Below are positions 5,051 through 13,104 of a stretch of 16,674 bases of DNA, one piece after another. This stretch comes from JBCBSS01 sp039819065 (GTDB taxonomy: Bacteria; Bacteroidota; Bacteroidia; Cytophagales; Cyclobacteriaceae): the NCBI GenBank assembly GCA_039819065.1, contig JBCBSS010000165.1, forward strand, positions 1 to 16,674, written 5' to 3'. Every line of letters begins with the position of its first letter. Position 1 is the stretch's first letter. Under the pieces are notes generated by a model. That model saw only the letters and a list, made by a program, of their open reading frames with translations, did no database searches and had not been told where the DNA came from. The position numbers and the translations under genes are program-made.

Positions 5051-6667
5051 CTATTCGATGATCATTTTACGCGTAAGCACAATTTCATTGTTTACAATGA
5101 GCACATAGTTGAAAAGACCTTTCCCAATCAGGTTACTGGATATGCTCAATTGACCATTAGAACCACTAAGCTCATTGGACGAATAAAGTTCATTGCCTTG
5201 CAAATCGAAGATCATGATTCTAGCATTTTCTGACTGCTCAGGTAGCCTGTACGCTATTGTGGTCTCATGTTTTGCAGGGTTGGGGTGATTGCTAATACTG
5301 AATTCATCAGGGTATAGCAGTGGATTGCCAGTAGCAATTTGCTTTTGGTCAGCAAGGTCTGAAATGGTTTGCTCGATTTGATTCAACCGATTTTCATACA
5401 GCGTTAATAACTCCTGCTTGTGAGCCAACTCTTTAATGGCTTCTGTCAAGACGGGAATGATCTCTATGTAATTGATAGCCAAGTAGCCATCCTCGTCTTC
5501 TCGCACAAGCTCTGGCAATACTTTTTGCAACTCTTGGGCGTAAAAGCCAAAATGTGTCCCCTCGCTAAAATTCTTATCTGCATATTTTGGCTCTTGTTTG
5601 AGTTGATAGGATTTGCCGTCCATGGCAAGCACTTTTTCAAGTGAAGAACTGATCTTTTTGCCTTGCTTTTTGAACCGTTTGTCGGAGCTTATCCACAAGC
5701 CAGTAGCATAGGCGTCTCCATTTACGAATAGTCGATATTTACCCGGATTGATGGTGCCAAGCCCTATGCTGCCCGAAGCAAAGTCCCCAAAAATGAGAGG
5801 AACTTTACCGGCATTGTTAGCGATAAAAAGCTTATCTGAGCTTGTAAGCGAACGTCCTGCACCCGGGCCAATGAGGACATTTCCATTGCCGTTTGCATTT
5901 TGACCAGCCTCATAGCCTATGAACAAGTTTCTCTGACCTTCAGCGTTTTGGGTGCCGGACTGACTTCCTATGTAGACGTTGCTTGTACCTGATTCATTGC
6001 TAGATCCTGCATTGGAACCCAAAAATGTGTTATGATCCCCCCCAGTAATGAAACCTGCATAATAACCGATAAAAGTGTTGGAAGAACCTGATCTATTAAA
6101 GTTACCAGTCCTATATCCCATAAATGTATTTTGATTGCCTTCGGTATTCAAGTAACCTGAATAGCTGCCATAAAAAGAATTTCCATTGGCGATGTTTAGG
6201 ACTCCTGAGCGAAAACCTGTGAAGGTATTATTACTACCTTGGTTTTCATTTCCGGCATTACCTCCAATGAAGGTATTTTCTTCTCCGGAAGTGTTAACAG
6301 TCCCGGTGTTGGTTCCCAAAAATGTATTCCAGCTTCCAGTGGTTAAGAGCCCTGAATTAAAGCCGCAAAACACGTTACATACGCTACCATCTGAATTTGT
6401 TCCGGACTTGTAACCAATCATAACATTATAGCTTGATGACATGGTGTTGTGACCGGCGAAATTTCCTAAAAAAACATTGCTTGACCCATGTATTTTATCA
6501 CCGGCAGCGGTACCTAGGGATACATTGGCACTACCGCCATTTCCGGCGTTATGACCTATGGATGTATTATTAGCGCCACCATTTCCGGCGTTGGCACCTA
6601 AGTTGGTATTTTGTGCGCAGAGTAAGCTACAATTAAAAAGCAGGCAAATGAAGAGAATCTTTTTCAT
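5051..6667 (-). CDS. Secreted repeat adhesin with S74 intramolecular chaperone and T9SS sorting domain
   Basis: The 538-residue product starts with a signal peptide (MKKILFICLLFNCSLLCAQ). Residues of about 20-272 contain some 16 copies of a short repeat, N-[TV]-[FLS]-[IL]-G-x-x-[AS]-G, about 16-17 residues apart. This is a glycine-asparagine-rich pattern expected to form a fibrous beta-solenoid, perhaps trimeric. A short linker follows, then an S74-type domain at about 326-415. It includes SSDKRFKK, where Ser328 and Lys333 have the spacing of the S74 autocleavage dyad, and FGFYAQELQKVLPELV and YLAINYIEIIPVLTEAIKEL. A coiled coil lies at about 405-440. Residues of about 455-538 (SNHPNPAKHETTIAYRLP, ending KMIIE) are a T9SS sorting domain. 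The likely role is surface fibre or adhesion. A conserved 30-bp element lies 88 bp upstream. Confidence 0.88.
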   Translation of the reverse strand: MKKILFICLLFNCSLLCAQNTNLGANAGNGGANNTSIGHNAGNGGSANVSLGTAAGDKIHGSSNVFLGNFAGHNTMSSSYNVMIGYKSGTNSDGSVCNVFCGFNSGLLTTGSWNTFLGTNTGTVNTSGEENTFIGGNAGNENQGSNNTFTGFRSGVLNIANGNSFYGSYSGYLNTEGNQNTFMGYRTGNFNRSGSSNTFIGYYAGFITGGDHNTFLGSNAGSSNESGTSNVYIGSQSGTQNAEGQRNLFIGYEAGQNANGNGNVLIGPGAGRSLTSSDKLFIANNAGKVPLIFGDFASGSIGLGTINPGKYRLFVNGDAYATGLWISSDKRFKKQGKKISSSLEKVLAMDGKSYQLKQEPKYADKNFSEGTHFGFYAQELQKVLPELVREDEDGYLAINYIEIIPVLTEAIKELAHKQELLTLYENRLNQIEQTISDLADQKQIATGNPLLYPDEFSISNHPNPAKHETTIAYRLPEQSENARIMIFDLQGNELYSSNELSGSNGQLSISSNLIGKGLFNYVLIVNNEIVLTRKMIIE

Positions 6668-6755
6668 GATAGTTTAGATAATTAATTGAAACTGTTTGTC
6701 TTTGTTGAGCTTTTAGTCTGAAGCTACAATGGCCAGAAAAAAAGCGTTTACTTAA

Positions 6756-6785
6756 ATCTCCCAAAAACACACACATATGTAACAT
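6756..6785 (-). promoter_or_regulatory. Conserved 30-bp upstream element, copy A
   Basis: On the minus strand it reads ATGTTACATAT, six bases with TG in the middle, then GTTTTTGGGAGAT. The same two blocks with the same spacing occur at 16201-16230. The distance to the adhesin start is 88 bp, suitable for an activator site or promoter-proximal operator. The factor is unknown. Confidence 0.65.
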
Positions 6786-6834
6786 CTGCGTTTTGAGCCC
6801 TCAGAAGCCTATTTTATGGCTTTGTTTGGGAGAT
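6756..6834. repeat. 10-bp inverted repeat around element A
   Basis: ATCTCCCAAA (6756-6765) is the exact reverse complement of TTTGGGAGAT (6825-6834). The second half-site is present only at this copy, not at the 16201 copy. It might be a second binding site or, in RNA, the base of a stem-loop between the hydrolase cluster and the adhesin gene. Confidence 0.5.
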
Positions 6835-6938
6835 AGTCTTCACATGTTCGAACACTAGGGGTAGTTCAATGAATGTGCTTTTCGCATGCCAGGCAATCAA
6901 TGGAAATGACAGCACTTCCTTTATCATGGTACGTTCGT

Positions 6939-8165
6939 CTAGTTGACTTTCGGTTCTTGCTGTGTTCTACAGTGAATACCCCCGCCGCCCCAGTTGATAG
7001 GCATGGCATCGTAGGTGAAGATTTCGCGGTTCGGGAAATACTTTTCTAAGAGGGTAAGCAGTTTTTCGTCCTTCTTTTTCTCGGACATCGGCATGCCTTC
7101 TATCCAATACTCCGAGGCAATCACTACGCCATTGGTAATGGTGAAATTGGCATATTCCAAAGCGGGCACCATCACTATGGAGTCCCCCAACGAGATGCCT
7201 TCAAGGGCAGACTCACTAAGAAATCCGTAATAGAGCGCTTCATCCATCTGATAGGGAAATCCAAGGAGTGAATAGTCGGGAGCTTCAATGGTCTCGATAT
7301 GGTAAGGTTTGCCGTTAGGCTGTCTCGCGGCTTTGAGCTGTGCCAAATTTTTTTGGAAAACCTCATAATCATACGCCAACATGCTGTTTTTATCCCGATC
7401 TTCTTCGGAAATGACAGTAGCCAGAATGGTTGTATCATTGAGGAACCGTGTGGTTACGTCAATGTGGCCGTTTGCGCCTTGACCAAAGAAGTTATCTATC
7501 TTCATTCCTGGTTTGTCAATTAAAGGAAAATCATCTAGCCAGATGATTTGCTCTTTGCCCAGCTTATTGAGCAGGATTTGCCCTACTTCCTGGATCGTCC
7601 TATCCGGATTACGTTGAGTAGCCAATGCTTTATAAGCGATAATGGTGTTGGTATTCACTTCAATGGCCCCGCCTTCGAAGAACAGGCCTGTCGAATCTTT
7701 TTGATATCCTTTCAGCTCCTGTAGAGTATTAGACAAAAGTCCTCTGAGATCTTCATCACATCCTGCGTAGATACCACCGTAGCAGCTCCATTCAAAGTCT
7801 AGTATTTTGTTTTCTTGACCATCGGTGATAAACATCAGGGGGTCGCGCATCCAGGAAGACCAGTATGGGAGTTTGACCCACTCAATACTATCCATATTGG
7901 CGCCTCGTTCTTGGAGTTGCTTCATGCCTACTTTCATCAAGGAATCGTTATCATAGACCACTTTCGTTTTTACATGCTTTGCTAGTGTAGCAATAAGTGT
8001 CAGCCTCGCCTCTTCGCTTGGAACCCCCCAGGGCTCAAAGTTGAAATCAGTCCAGATGGCTTCATGAGGCGCCCATTCGGGTGGGTAGGTGAATCGGGGT
8101 GCCTTTTTTTCAGAGGTGCTGCAGGACATTACTATTATGGCGAGAAAGAGTAAATAGTGTTTCAT
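6939..8165 (-). CDS. Peptidylarginine/agmatine deiminase-family lipoprotein (PAD_porph), intact
   Basis: The 408-residue product hydrolyses a guanidino group (agmatine, free arginine or peptide arginine) to the ureido product and ammonia. The family fold is a pentein. Visible motifs are YPPEWAPHEAIW (27-38), SSWMRDP (103-109), EGGAIEVN (164-171), GANGHIDVTTRF (230-241, catalytic His234 and Asp236) and the terminal NWGGGGIHCRTQQEP with catalytic Cys399. The N-terminus MKHYLLFLAIIVMSC is a lipoprotein signal with Cys15, so the enzyme should be anchored outside the cytoplasm, unlike the usual cytosolic agmatine deiminases. It lies 24 bp after the end of its interrupted paralogue and is the last gene of the cluster. 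Substrate is undecided: an exported location fits peptide or extracellular agmatine. Confidence 0.9.
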   Translation of the reverse strand: MKHYLLFLAIIVMSCSTSEKKAPRFTYPPEWAPHEAIWTDFNFEPWGVPSEEARLTLIATLAKHVKTKVVYDNDSLMKVGMKQLQERGANMDSIEWVKLPYWSSWMRDPLMFITDGQENKILDFEWSCYGGIYAGCDEDLRGLLSNTLQELKGYQKDSTGLFFEGGAIEVNTNTIIAYKALATQRNPDRTIQEVGQILLNKLGKEQIIWLDDFPLIDKPGMKIDNFFGQGANGHIDVTTRFLNDTTILATVISEEDRDKNSMLAYDYEVFQKNLAQLKAARQPNGKPYHIETIEAPDYSLLGFPYQMDEALYYGFLSESALEGISLGDSIVMVPALEYANFTITNGVVIASEYWIEGMPMSEKKKDEKLLTLLEKYFPNREIFTYDAMPINWGGGGIHCRTQQEPKVN

Positions 8166-8189
8166 TTTAAGATTGATAAGATTTTAGTT

Positions 8190-8288
8190 TCACTTTGGTT
8201 GTTGCTGCGTTATACAATGGATCCCGCCTCCATACCAGTTGAGTGTTATGGCATCCATCTGAATGATTTGTCGGTTAGGAAAGAGTTC
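8190..8288 (-). pseudogene. Separated 3' end of the upstream deiminase gene (after an in-frame TAA)
   Basis: Past the TAA at 8289-8291 the same reading frame continues for 32 codons to TGA (8190-8192). It encodes ELFPNRQIIQMDA and NWYGGGIHCITQQQPK, aligning with the end of the neighbouring paralogue (EKYFPNREIFTYDA, NWGGGGIHCRTQQEP). The catalytic Cys motif is intact. One base change (GAA/GAG, CAA or AAG/AAA to TAA) would explain the break. Confidence 0.85.
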
Positions 8289-9455
8289 TTACAAAACATT
8301 GGCAGCACTTTGATCGGCGATCTTAAGTTCTATAGGCAACCCGGGCTTCCAATATTTGGCTGCTAAGACAGCTCCATTAGTAATAAGGAAATTGAGATAT
8401 GATGACGAGGGGTAATTCTTTAGGGTATCCCCTACTTTAAACCCCTTTTTGAAGAAGTTTTCTGCCCAATCGGTTTCCTCTGTAAGTATTACCCCTCTAG
8501 ATAGTAGGTCCAGGTTAGGCATGGGGATTCGTTTGATATGCCAGGGTTTCCCGTTGGGTTGTTTTTGATTCTGGATGTATTGATAATTTTCTTCTAGTGC
8601 TTCACGGTCCAATTTACTCAGCGGATTAGTTCTGGCTTCTTCTTCAGGTATTTCTCCCAACAAAACTGTGGAGTCGTTAACGAACCGGCAGAATTCATCG
8701 ATGTGGCCATTGGCCCCTGCGCCGAAGTAGTTATCTATTTGCGGCCCTTTGATAGAGAGATCGGTAAAGATGGAACGCTTCAACCAGAGCATGTTGGTCT
8801 TGCCGAATGTGGCCAGAAAGTCCCTTTCGATTTCTGCCAGGGTCTTATCTTCATTTCTGTCCAAAGCCATTTCCTCAACCGCCATCATGGTTCCGTTTCC
8901 ATTGGCCTCTAGTGCCCCACCTTCGGCATAGGTAGTAGATTGACGTACTAGCTTGATGCCTAGGGTATTGGAAAAGTACTGGCCATATCCATCTACATTG
9001 GCTACGATTTGTGGTAATGAATCAACATTGTCAATTCCTCGGTATACCTTAAACCAATTGTAAGCTTTCCACTTGAAGTCTGCGATGCCCAGAGATCCGT
9101 CTGTGCTTTTAAGGAAAAATGGGCCTGGGTCGCGCATCCATAGAATGGTATCAAAGTGTCGAATGAACTTAACGGAGTCAGAAGGAATGCCAAGCGCATC
9201 CATCCGGTAAGCGAGTAGTGCCTCAATGCTATCATTTAGCACCACCATCTTCACCTTAACATGGTTTGTGAGTTCATCAACTACTTCCAGCAAAAACTCA
9301 TTCGCGTCGAGATGATCCGGATTATCACTCCAGGCCACCCATACCGCTTCTTGCGGAGCCCATTCTGGGGGGAAGGTGTACCCAGCTTCTTTTTGCTCTA
9401 TTTTGCTTGCACAAGAAACGGTAATAACTGCTAGAACTGTTACCAGGTATTTCAT
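8289..9455 (-). CDS. Peptidylarginine/agmatine deiminase-family lipoprotein, truncated before the catalytic Cys
   Basis: The 388-residue product from ATG 9455 has a lipoprotein signal MKYLVTVLAVITVSC (Cys15), then FPPEWAPQEAVWVAW, ILWMRDPGPFF, YAEGGALEANG and GAGANGHIDEFCRF with the catalytic His and Asp. It ends ADQSAANVL at TAA 8289-8291, 25 residues short of the catalytic Cys that is still encoded in the same frame downstream (8190-8288). I prefer ATG 9455 to ATG 9503, which would put 16 polar residues before the signal. It is a tandem paralogue of the gene at 6939-8165. As written, the product should be inactive unless the stop is read through or is a sequencing error. Confidence 0.85.
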   Translation of the reverse strand: MKYLVTVLAVITVSCASKIEQKEAGYTFPPEWAPQEAVWVAWSDNPDHLDANEFLLEVVDELTNHVKVKMVVLNDSIEALLAYRMDALGIPSDSVKFIRHFDTILWMRDPGPFFLKSTDGSLGIADFKWKAYNWFKVYRGIDNVDSLPQIVANVDGYGQYFSNTLGIKLVRQSTTYAEGGALEANGNGTMMAVEEMALDRNEDKTLAEIERDFLATFGKTNMLWLKRSIFTDLSIKGPQIDNYFGAGANGHIDEFCRFVNDSTVLLGEIPEEEARTNPLSKLDREALEENYQYIQNQKQPNGKPWHIKRIPMPNLDLLSRGVILTEETDWAENFFKKGFKVGDTLKNYPSSSYLNFLITNGAVLAAKYWKPGLPIELKIADQSAANVL

Positions 9456-9546
9456 ATTGGATGTTTTGGTTGTTATCCTCATTAGTGCTGTCAAAAGTTT
9501 CAAAACCGTTTTCTTAGCGCGTAGTTTTATCTAGAAGAACCATTAC

Positions 9547-11424
9547 TCAAAAGGTGGATGCCAATTCCAATGCTTTTTTGGGATGAATCAACAATACCTT
9601 TTCATCTTCCTCTGATTTCGTGGAGGATTTGATTATGATATCAATTACCTCTTGCGGCTTCAGCTGCGGATACATAGCTAAAATTTTACCTGCCAGGTTG
9701 GCCACTTTTGGAGATGATGCGGAAGTACCAGAGAATGCCATTTTTTCTCCGCCCGGCACATAACTTTCTACTTCACACCCATTGGCATAGACATCCACAC
9801 TTTTACCTTCGGTAGTAAATCTTGCTTTTTTTCCTTCTGTATCAACCGCCCCAACGGTAATCAAATTAGGTAGATTAATGCTTGAGGGATAATCTGCTGA
9901 GAAATCAACATCATCGTTTGTGTTTCCGGCAGCACAGACAAACAAAATCTCTGGTGCAGATTCGAGCGCTTTTTTAAAGCCATTATAAGCTCTGGTGAAA
10001 TACAATTTTGCAAGTGCTTTCCTTTCTGTATCGTCTTTACCTATCCCATTTAGTTCAATGGATTTAAGGGTGTTTTCGTAGCTAGACCCCCAACTCATAT
10101 TTACCACTCTCACATTGTTCTTTTTGAAATAATCTACAATTTCCATATATGCCTTTGCCTTTCTTTGAATCCCCTCTTCAGTAGGTGGGTTGGGAATAGC
10201 TTTATGCCCAAACGTCAATCTTGCTGACAAAATTTTCGCCATGTCATTACCTGCTTCAGCCACTCCAGCCACATGGGTTCCATGCAGATAATTCATGAAT
10301 AAAATCACTTTATCCAAATACGACTCTACATCTTCCGGTTTAATCTCAGACATATATTTTCTCATACTACTGGCTTCTTCTGATGCTACATTGGCTGTCA
10401 AATCCATGTAGCCTTTTGCAAGGTTCTGATACAGCCCTTTGTCTTCCATAGTATGTGCTATCTGTTCCAAATAGTTGGCATCTTTGAATGCATCTATGTC
10501 ATAAGCAATACCATAAACATCATCTACAAAGCCGTTACCATCCGTGTCTTTCCCATCAAATTTTTCCAGGGGGTTTTTCCATTGTTTCTTTTCGGGAAGT
10601 ACAGGTGTATCCACACCTGTATCCCAAATACCTATAATTACGGGGGCGTATTTAGCATCTTCAATTATGGTGACTTCTCGCTCATTCCAAATATTAACCT
10701 TCTCGGTATCCTTAATATTTGCCGATAACACAGTTTGATAAGCCGCTTCAAGCGCATCCTTATAGGGGATGTAGTATTTCAATACAAAGTGAAAGCCGAT
10801 CAATTGTATGATTAGGTTTCCTGGTATTTTACCTTGGTTATTGTCCAATGCAGGTTGAACATCACCGGATGCCATTCCTAAAAAAAAATTCCTGCTCGCG
10901 TATTGGCTTCTTCCTTTTAGATATTCAATATCCTCCTGTACTACTTCGAAGTCGGCAGCACTTAATTTGGTAACCAGGAAATTTTCAATCGTTGTTTTGC
11001 TATCATCAAGTTCCTTTTTACTGGAATTCATCAGCGCATTTAGAAGAGCCTCTGATTCAATCTCAAACATGATTTCTTCTGAAGGTTTGTCTGCAATCAG
11101 GCGTCCTTTTTCAATGTATGCCAATGCTTCGGTGTAATTACTTTCAATAATGTTGAGCATACATAGCTTGCCATAGTATTCACGCAGTGTTGCGTTTTCC
11201 CTGATATCAAAGTTTTCCAGATCTTCCAACAGATCGTTCTTTACCAACTTAGAAATGTTTAGAATAGCTTCATCATTTTCTACAAAGCTTTGAGCATCTT
11301 TGATTTCAATGGCATAGGAGTGCTTGGGCAAATCTTCGGCCTTAGTTATGACTTGTTTTTCTTGGGCACTGATGATACCTGATGATAATAAAAGCGCTAG
11401 TGTTAAGTGAAAAAAGAGTTTCAT
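9547..11424 (-). CDS. Secreted S8 (subtilisin-like) serine peptidase
   Basis: The 625-residue product has a signal peptide (MKLFFHLTLALLLSSGIISA) and an N-terminal region of about 240 residues with helical, TPR-like character (IESNYTEALAYIEKGRLIAD). The catalytic domain follows: GIWDTGVD (Asp268), NYLHGTHVAGVAEAG (His381), VNMSWG (442-446), FVCAAGN (oxyanion Asn501) and FSGTSASSPKVANLAG (Ser568). The acidic KDTDGNGFVDDVYG loop at 292-305 is a likely calcium site and is common in Bacteroidota subtilases. The Asp-to-His spacing (113 residues) is long because of a helical insertion. No T9SS tail is seen, so it is probably periplasmic or released another way. It is 45 bp after the NTF2-like gene and 91 bp before the deiminase gene. 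Confidence 0.93.
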   Translation of the reverse strand: MKLFFHLTLALLLSSGIISAQEKQVITKAEDLPKHSYAIEIKDAQSFVENDEAILNISKLVKNDLLEDLENFDIRENATLREYYGKLCMLNIIESNYTEALAYIEKGRLIADKPSEEIMFEIESEALLNALMNSSKKELDDSKTTIENFLVTKLSAADFEVVQEDIEYLKGRSQYASRNFFLGMASGDVQPALDNNQGKIPGNLIIQLIGFHFVLKYYIPYKDALEAAYQTVLSANIKDTEKVNIWNEREVTIIEDAKYAPVIIGIWDTGVDTPVLPEKKQWKNPLEKFDGKDTDGNGFVDDVYGIAYDIDAFKDANYLEQIAHTMEDKGLYQNLAKGYMDLTANVASEEASSMRKYMSEIKPEDVESYLDKVILFMNYLHGTHVAGVAEAGNDMAKILSARLTFGHKAIPNPPTEEGIQRKAKAYMEIVDYFKKNNVRVVNMSWGSSYENTLKSIELNGIGKDDTERKALAKLYFTRAYNGFKKALESAPEILFVCAAGNTNDDVDFSADYPSSINLPNLITVGAVDTEGKKARFTTEGKSVDVYANGCEVESYVPGGEKMAFSGTSASSPKVANLAGKILAMYPQLKPQEVIDIIIKSSTKSEEDEKVLLIHPKKALELASTF

Positions 11425-11469
11425 ATTCTTTAGTTATTAAGTGGACAGCAGTTCGGTTTTTGATAATTT

Positions 11470-11931
11470 TTATTTTCCTTCTTTGTGATGTACAAGACTG
11501 GTGTGATGATTAATGATTTTCCATGAGTCCCCTTCCTTACGGAAAACCCTCAAATGGTATTTTTTTCGTCCTTCGTCAATCTGCATCGAGTGTACTACTC
11601 CAATCTTTGGGGAGAGGTAGGTAATCTGATGCGACAGTGACGGATATGGTGGATTAGTGTTCTCCTCCAAGCTAAAGGTCTGATCGAGGTACTCGATAAG
11701 GCTTTTTTTGATATAAATGACCTTACCTACCTCATCGACCCAGTGAATATTGTAGGAATAATCCTGTGCGGCTAAGTTGGCATCTCTTGACACCCACCCT
11801 TCAACGTAACGGTCAAGGGCATCGTAGATCATTTTACTGTCTCGTTCTACATTCTGGTCTGGTGACTGAGCCAGATTGACTTGAGCGGTGAAAATGGAGA
11901 TTAGTAAAAGAAGGGTTGATTGCTTTTTCAT
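11470..11931 (-). CDS. Exported NTF2-like (SnoaL/DUF4440-type) protein
   Basis: The 153-residue product starts with a signal peptide (MKKQSTLLLLISIFTAQVNLAQ). The rest has the layout of the NTF2-like fold: a helix DALDRYVEGWVSRDANLAAQDY, then strands with HWVDEVGKVIYIKK, HQITYLSPKIGVVHSMQID, KKYHLRVFRKEGDSWKIINHHTS. The final 'W.I..HH.S' strand is typical of DUF4440 members. These folds bind small molecules or act as isomerases or cyclases; no substrate can be named. It follows the 34-residue membrane peptide gene by 18 bp. Confidence 0.75.
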   Translation of the reverse strand: MKKQSTLLLLISIFTAQVNLAQSPDQNVERDSKMIYDALDRYVEGWVSRDANLAAQDYSYNIHWVDEVGKVIYIKKSLIEYLDQTFSLEENTNPPYPSLSHQITYLSPKIGVVHSMQIDEGRKKYHLRVFRKEGDSWKIINHHTSLVHHKEGK

Positions 11932-11949
11932 AAATCTGACGTTTCGTGA

Positions 11950-12054
11950 TTAGCGGTACTCGTAGAGGATTGTGATCAGGATGACCACCCCACCGAGCAC
12001 CATAAGAAAGCCGGCAAGGCTTGGTTCATTTTTAAGGGTATAGTTGCCTTTCAT
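11950..12054 (-). CDS. Small single-pass membrane protein (34 residues)
   Basis: ATG at 12054 to TAA at 11950-11952 encodes a short polar start (MKGNYTLKNEPS), then a hydrophobic helix (LAGFLMVLGGVVILITIL) and a YEYR end. It lies 23 bp after the DUF3179 gene and 18 bp before the NTF2-like gene on the same strand, filling an otherwise odd gap in a tight cluster. No Shine-Dalgarno is visible, which is usual here. It may be a partner of the neighbouring membrane proteins; coding status rests on position and composition only. Confidence 0.6.
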   Translation of the reverse strand: MKGNYTLKNEPSLAGFLMVLGGVVILITILYEYR

Positions 12055-12077
12055 GATGGTATTGATGACGCTGTAGT

Positions 12078-13043
12078 CTAGTTTTTGAAAATCAAAGATT
12101 TGGGATAGAAGGCATTCCACGCCCAGTTATACGCCAGGGTACCGGGAAGCATATGGCCTGCACTATCTTCCGCCCAGGCGGTTAATCCTGATCGGTTGAA
12201 GTGAACCGTTATACTCTGGTCTGCTATTGAGTAGACTATAGGTGATTCCTCCGTAAAGAGCGTTTCGAATGGAAAATAAATAGACGAATCCCCCACTTCG
12301 AGTCCAAATCCTAAGTTGTCAGATTGGTGATGATCAGCCATATGGAATTTACCATCGGTAGGCTTCCACGAAGTATAGCGGGGTTTTGAAAACAGTAAGG
12401 ATGGCCATATTGCACCTGTGGTGTCTTTGTTGATAAGTACTTTTGTGTCTGGGTATTCACCTTTCCAGTAACCCCAGGTGGTTTGAATGGTGGGAAGTAA
12501 TTCCAGCTTGGTGCCTTTAAGTTCGCCGTGAATCGCCTCGTTCGATAGCTGATTCCATACAGACCGCGTTTTGCGGTCTACCATCAATAGGTTGTTATCG
12601 ATTAGTGCCCTTCCAAAATCGAAGCCCAGCGTATCGCCCTGGATATTCCCGGTAAATATTTGAGCTGAACCTACCAATGCACACCATGTTATCAGGTACT
12701 TTTCATCGTGCAATGAAAAGTTGGCTACCTCAAATCCTTCTAAATAGGTCAAAGGAACAGCTACTTTCAAGTCATCGAGTGTAATACCCAGCACCAGATC
12801 AGCAGCGTCAAGTGCTACATTTGCTGGGTCTCCGAATTCAAGTTTATCCAGGCCACTATTTACAGGCATATCGTAGCGTTTGGGCTCCTGACCAGGCCAT
12901 TCTTGGGCAACCAATTCGATGGTTTTGGTATCTTCTTTAGAGGCATTTTCAACCGTTTCAGCATGCTCTTTAGGTGCACACGATATCATAACCGCCAGCA
13001 CTACACCAAGGAGAATTAAGCTTATGGTTTTCATTCTTTTCAT
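12078..13043 (-). CDS. DUF3179-family lipoprotein
   Basis: The 321-residue product from ATG 13043 begins with MKRMKTISLILLGVVLAVMISC, a lipoprotein signal with Cys22. The body matches the DUF3179 pattern: VAVPLTYLEGFEVANFSL, YLITWCALVGSAQIFTG, FGRALIDNNLLMVDRKTRSV, WNQLSNEAIHGELKGTKLEL, then TWGYWKGEYPDTKVL. The biochemical role of DUF3179 is unknown. An upstream ATG at 13115 overlaps the DUF418 gene by 11 bp but would put 24 polar residues in front of the signal, so I reject it. Confidence 0.85.
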   Translation of the reverse strand: MKRMKTISLILLGVVLAVMISCAPKEHAETVENASKEDTKTIELVAQEWPGQEPKRYDMPVNSGLDKLEFGDPANVALDAADLVLGITLDDLKVAVPLTYLEGFEVANFSLHDEKYLITWCALVGSAQIFTGNIQGDTLGFDFGRALIDNNLLMVDRKTRSVWNQLSNEAIHGELKGTKLELLPTIQTTWGYWKGEYPDTKVLINKDTTGAIWPSLLFSKPRYTSWKPTDGKFHMADHHQSDNLGFGLEVGDSSIYFPFETLFTEESPIVYSIADQSITVHFNRSGLTAWAEDSAGHMLPGTLAYNWAWNAFYPKSLIFKN

Positions 13044-13104
13044 TATTAGATGTTTGTTAATCACCCCTGATGGAGCATACGCTTGATCTGTCTGATTCAG
13101 CTTT

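Larger units (their letters stand above)
6668..6938. other. Intergenic region upstream of the S74 adhesin
   Basis: This 271-bp stretch separates the end of the hydrolase cluster (stop at 6939) from the adhesin. It holds the shared 30-bp element (6756-6785), and an inverted repeat, ATCTCCCAAA (6756-6765) with TTTGGGAGAT (6825-6834). A small hairpin, AAGCC (6805-6809) with GGCTT (6818-6822), lies inside. No gene is visible. Confidence 0.6.

Noticed and set aside
7015..8366. Plus-strand open frames inside the deiminase genes
   Set aside because: They are antisense shadows of well-conserved coding sequence with no domain of their own.
9456..9503. Upstream ATG 9503 for the truncated deiminase
   Set aside because: It would place 16 residues before a clear lipoprotein signal; the paralogue starts directly with its signal.
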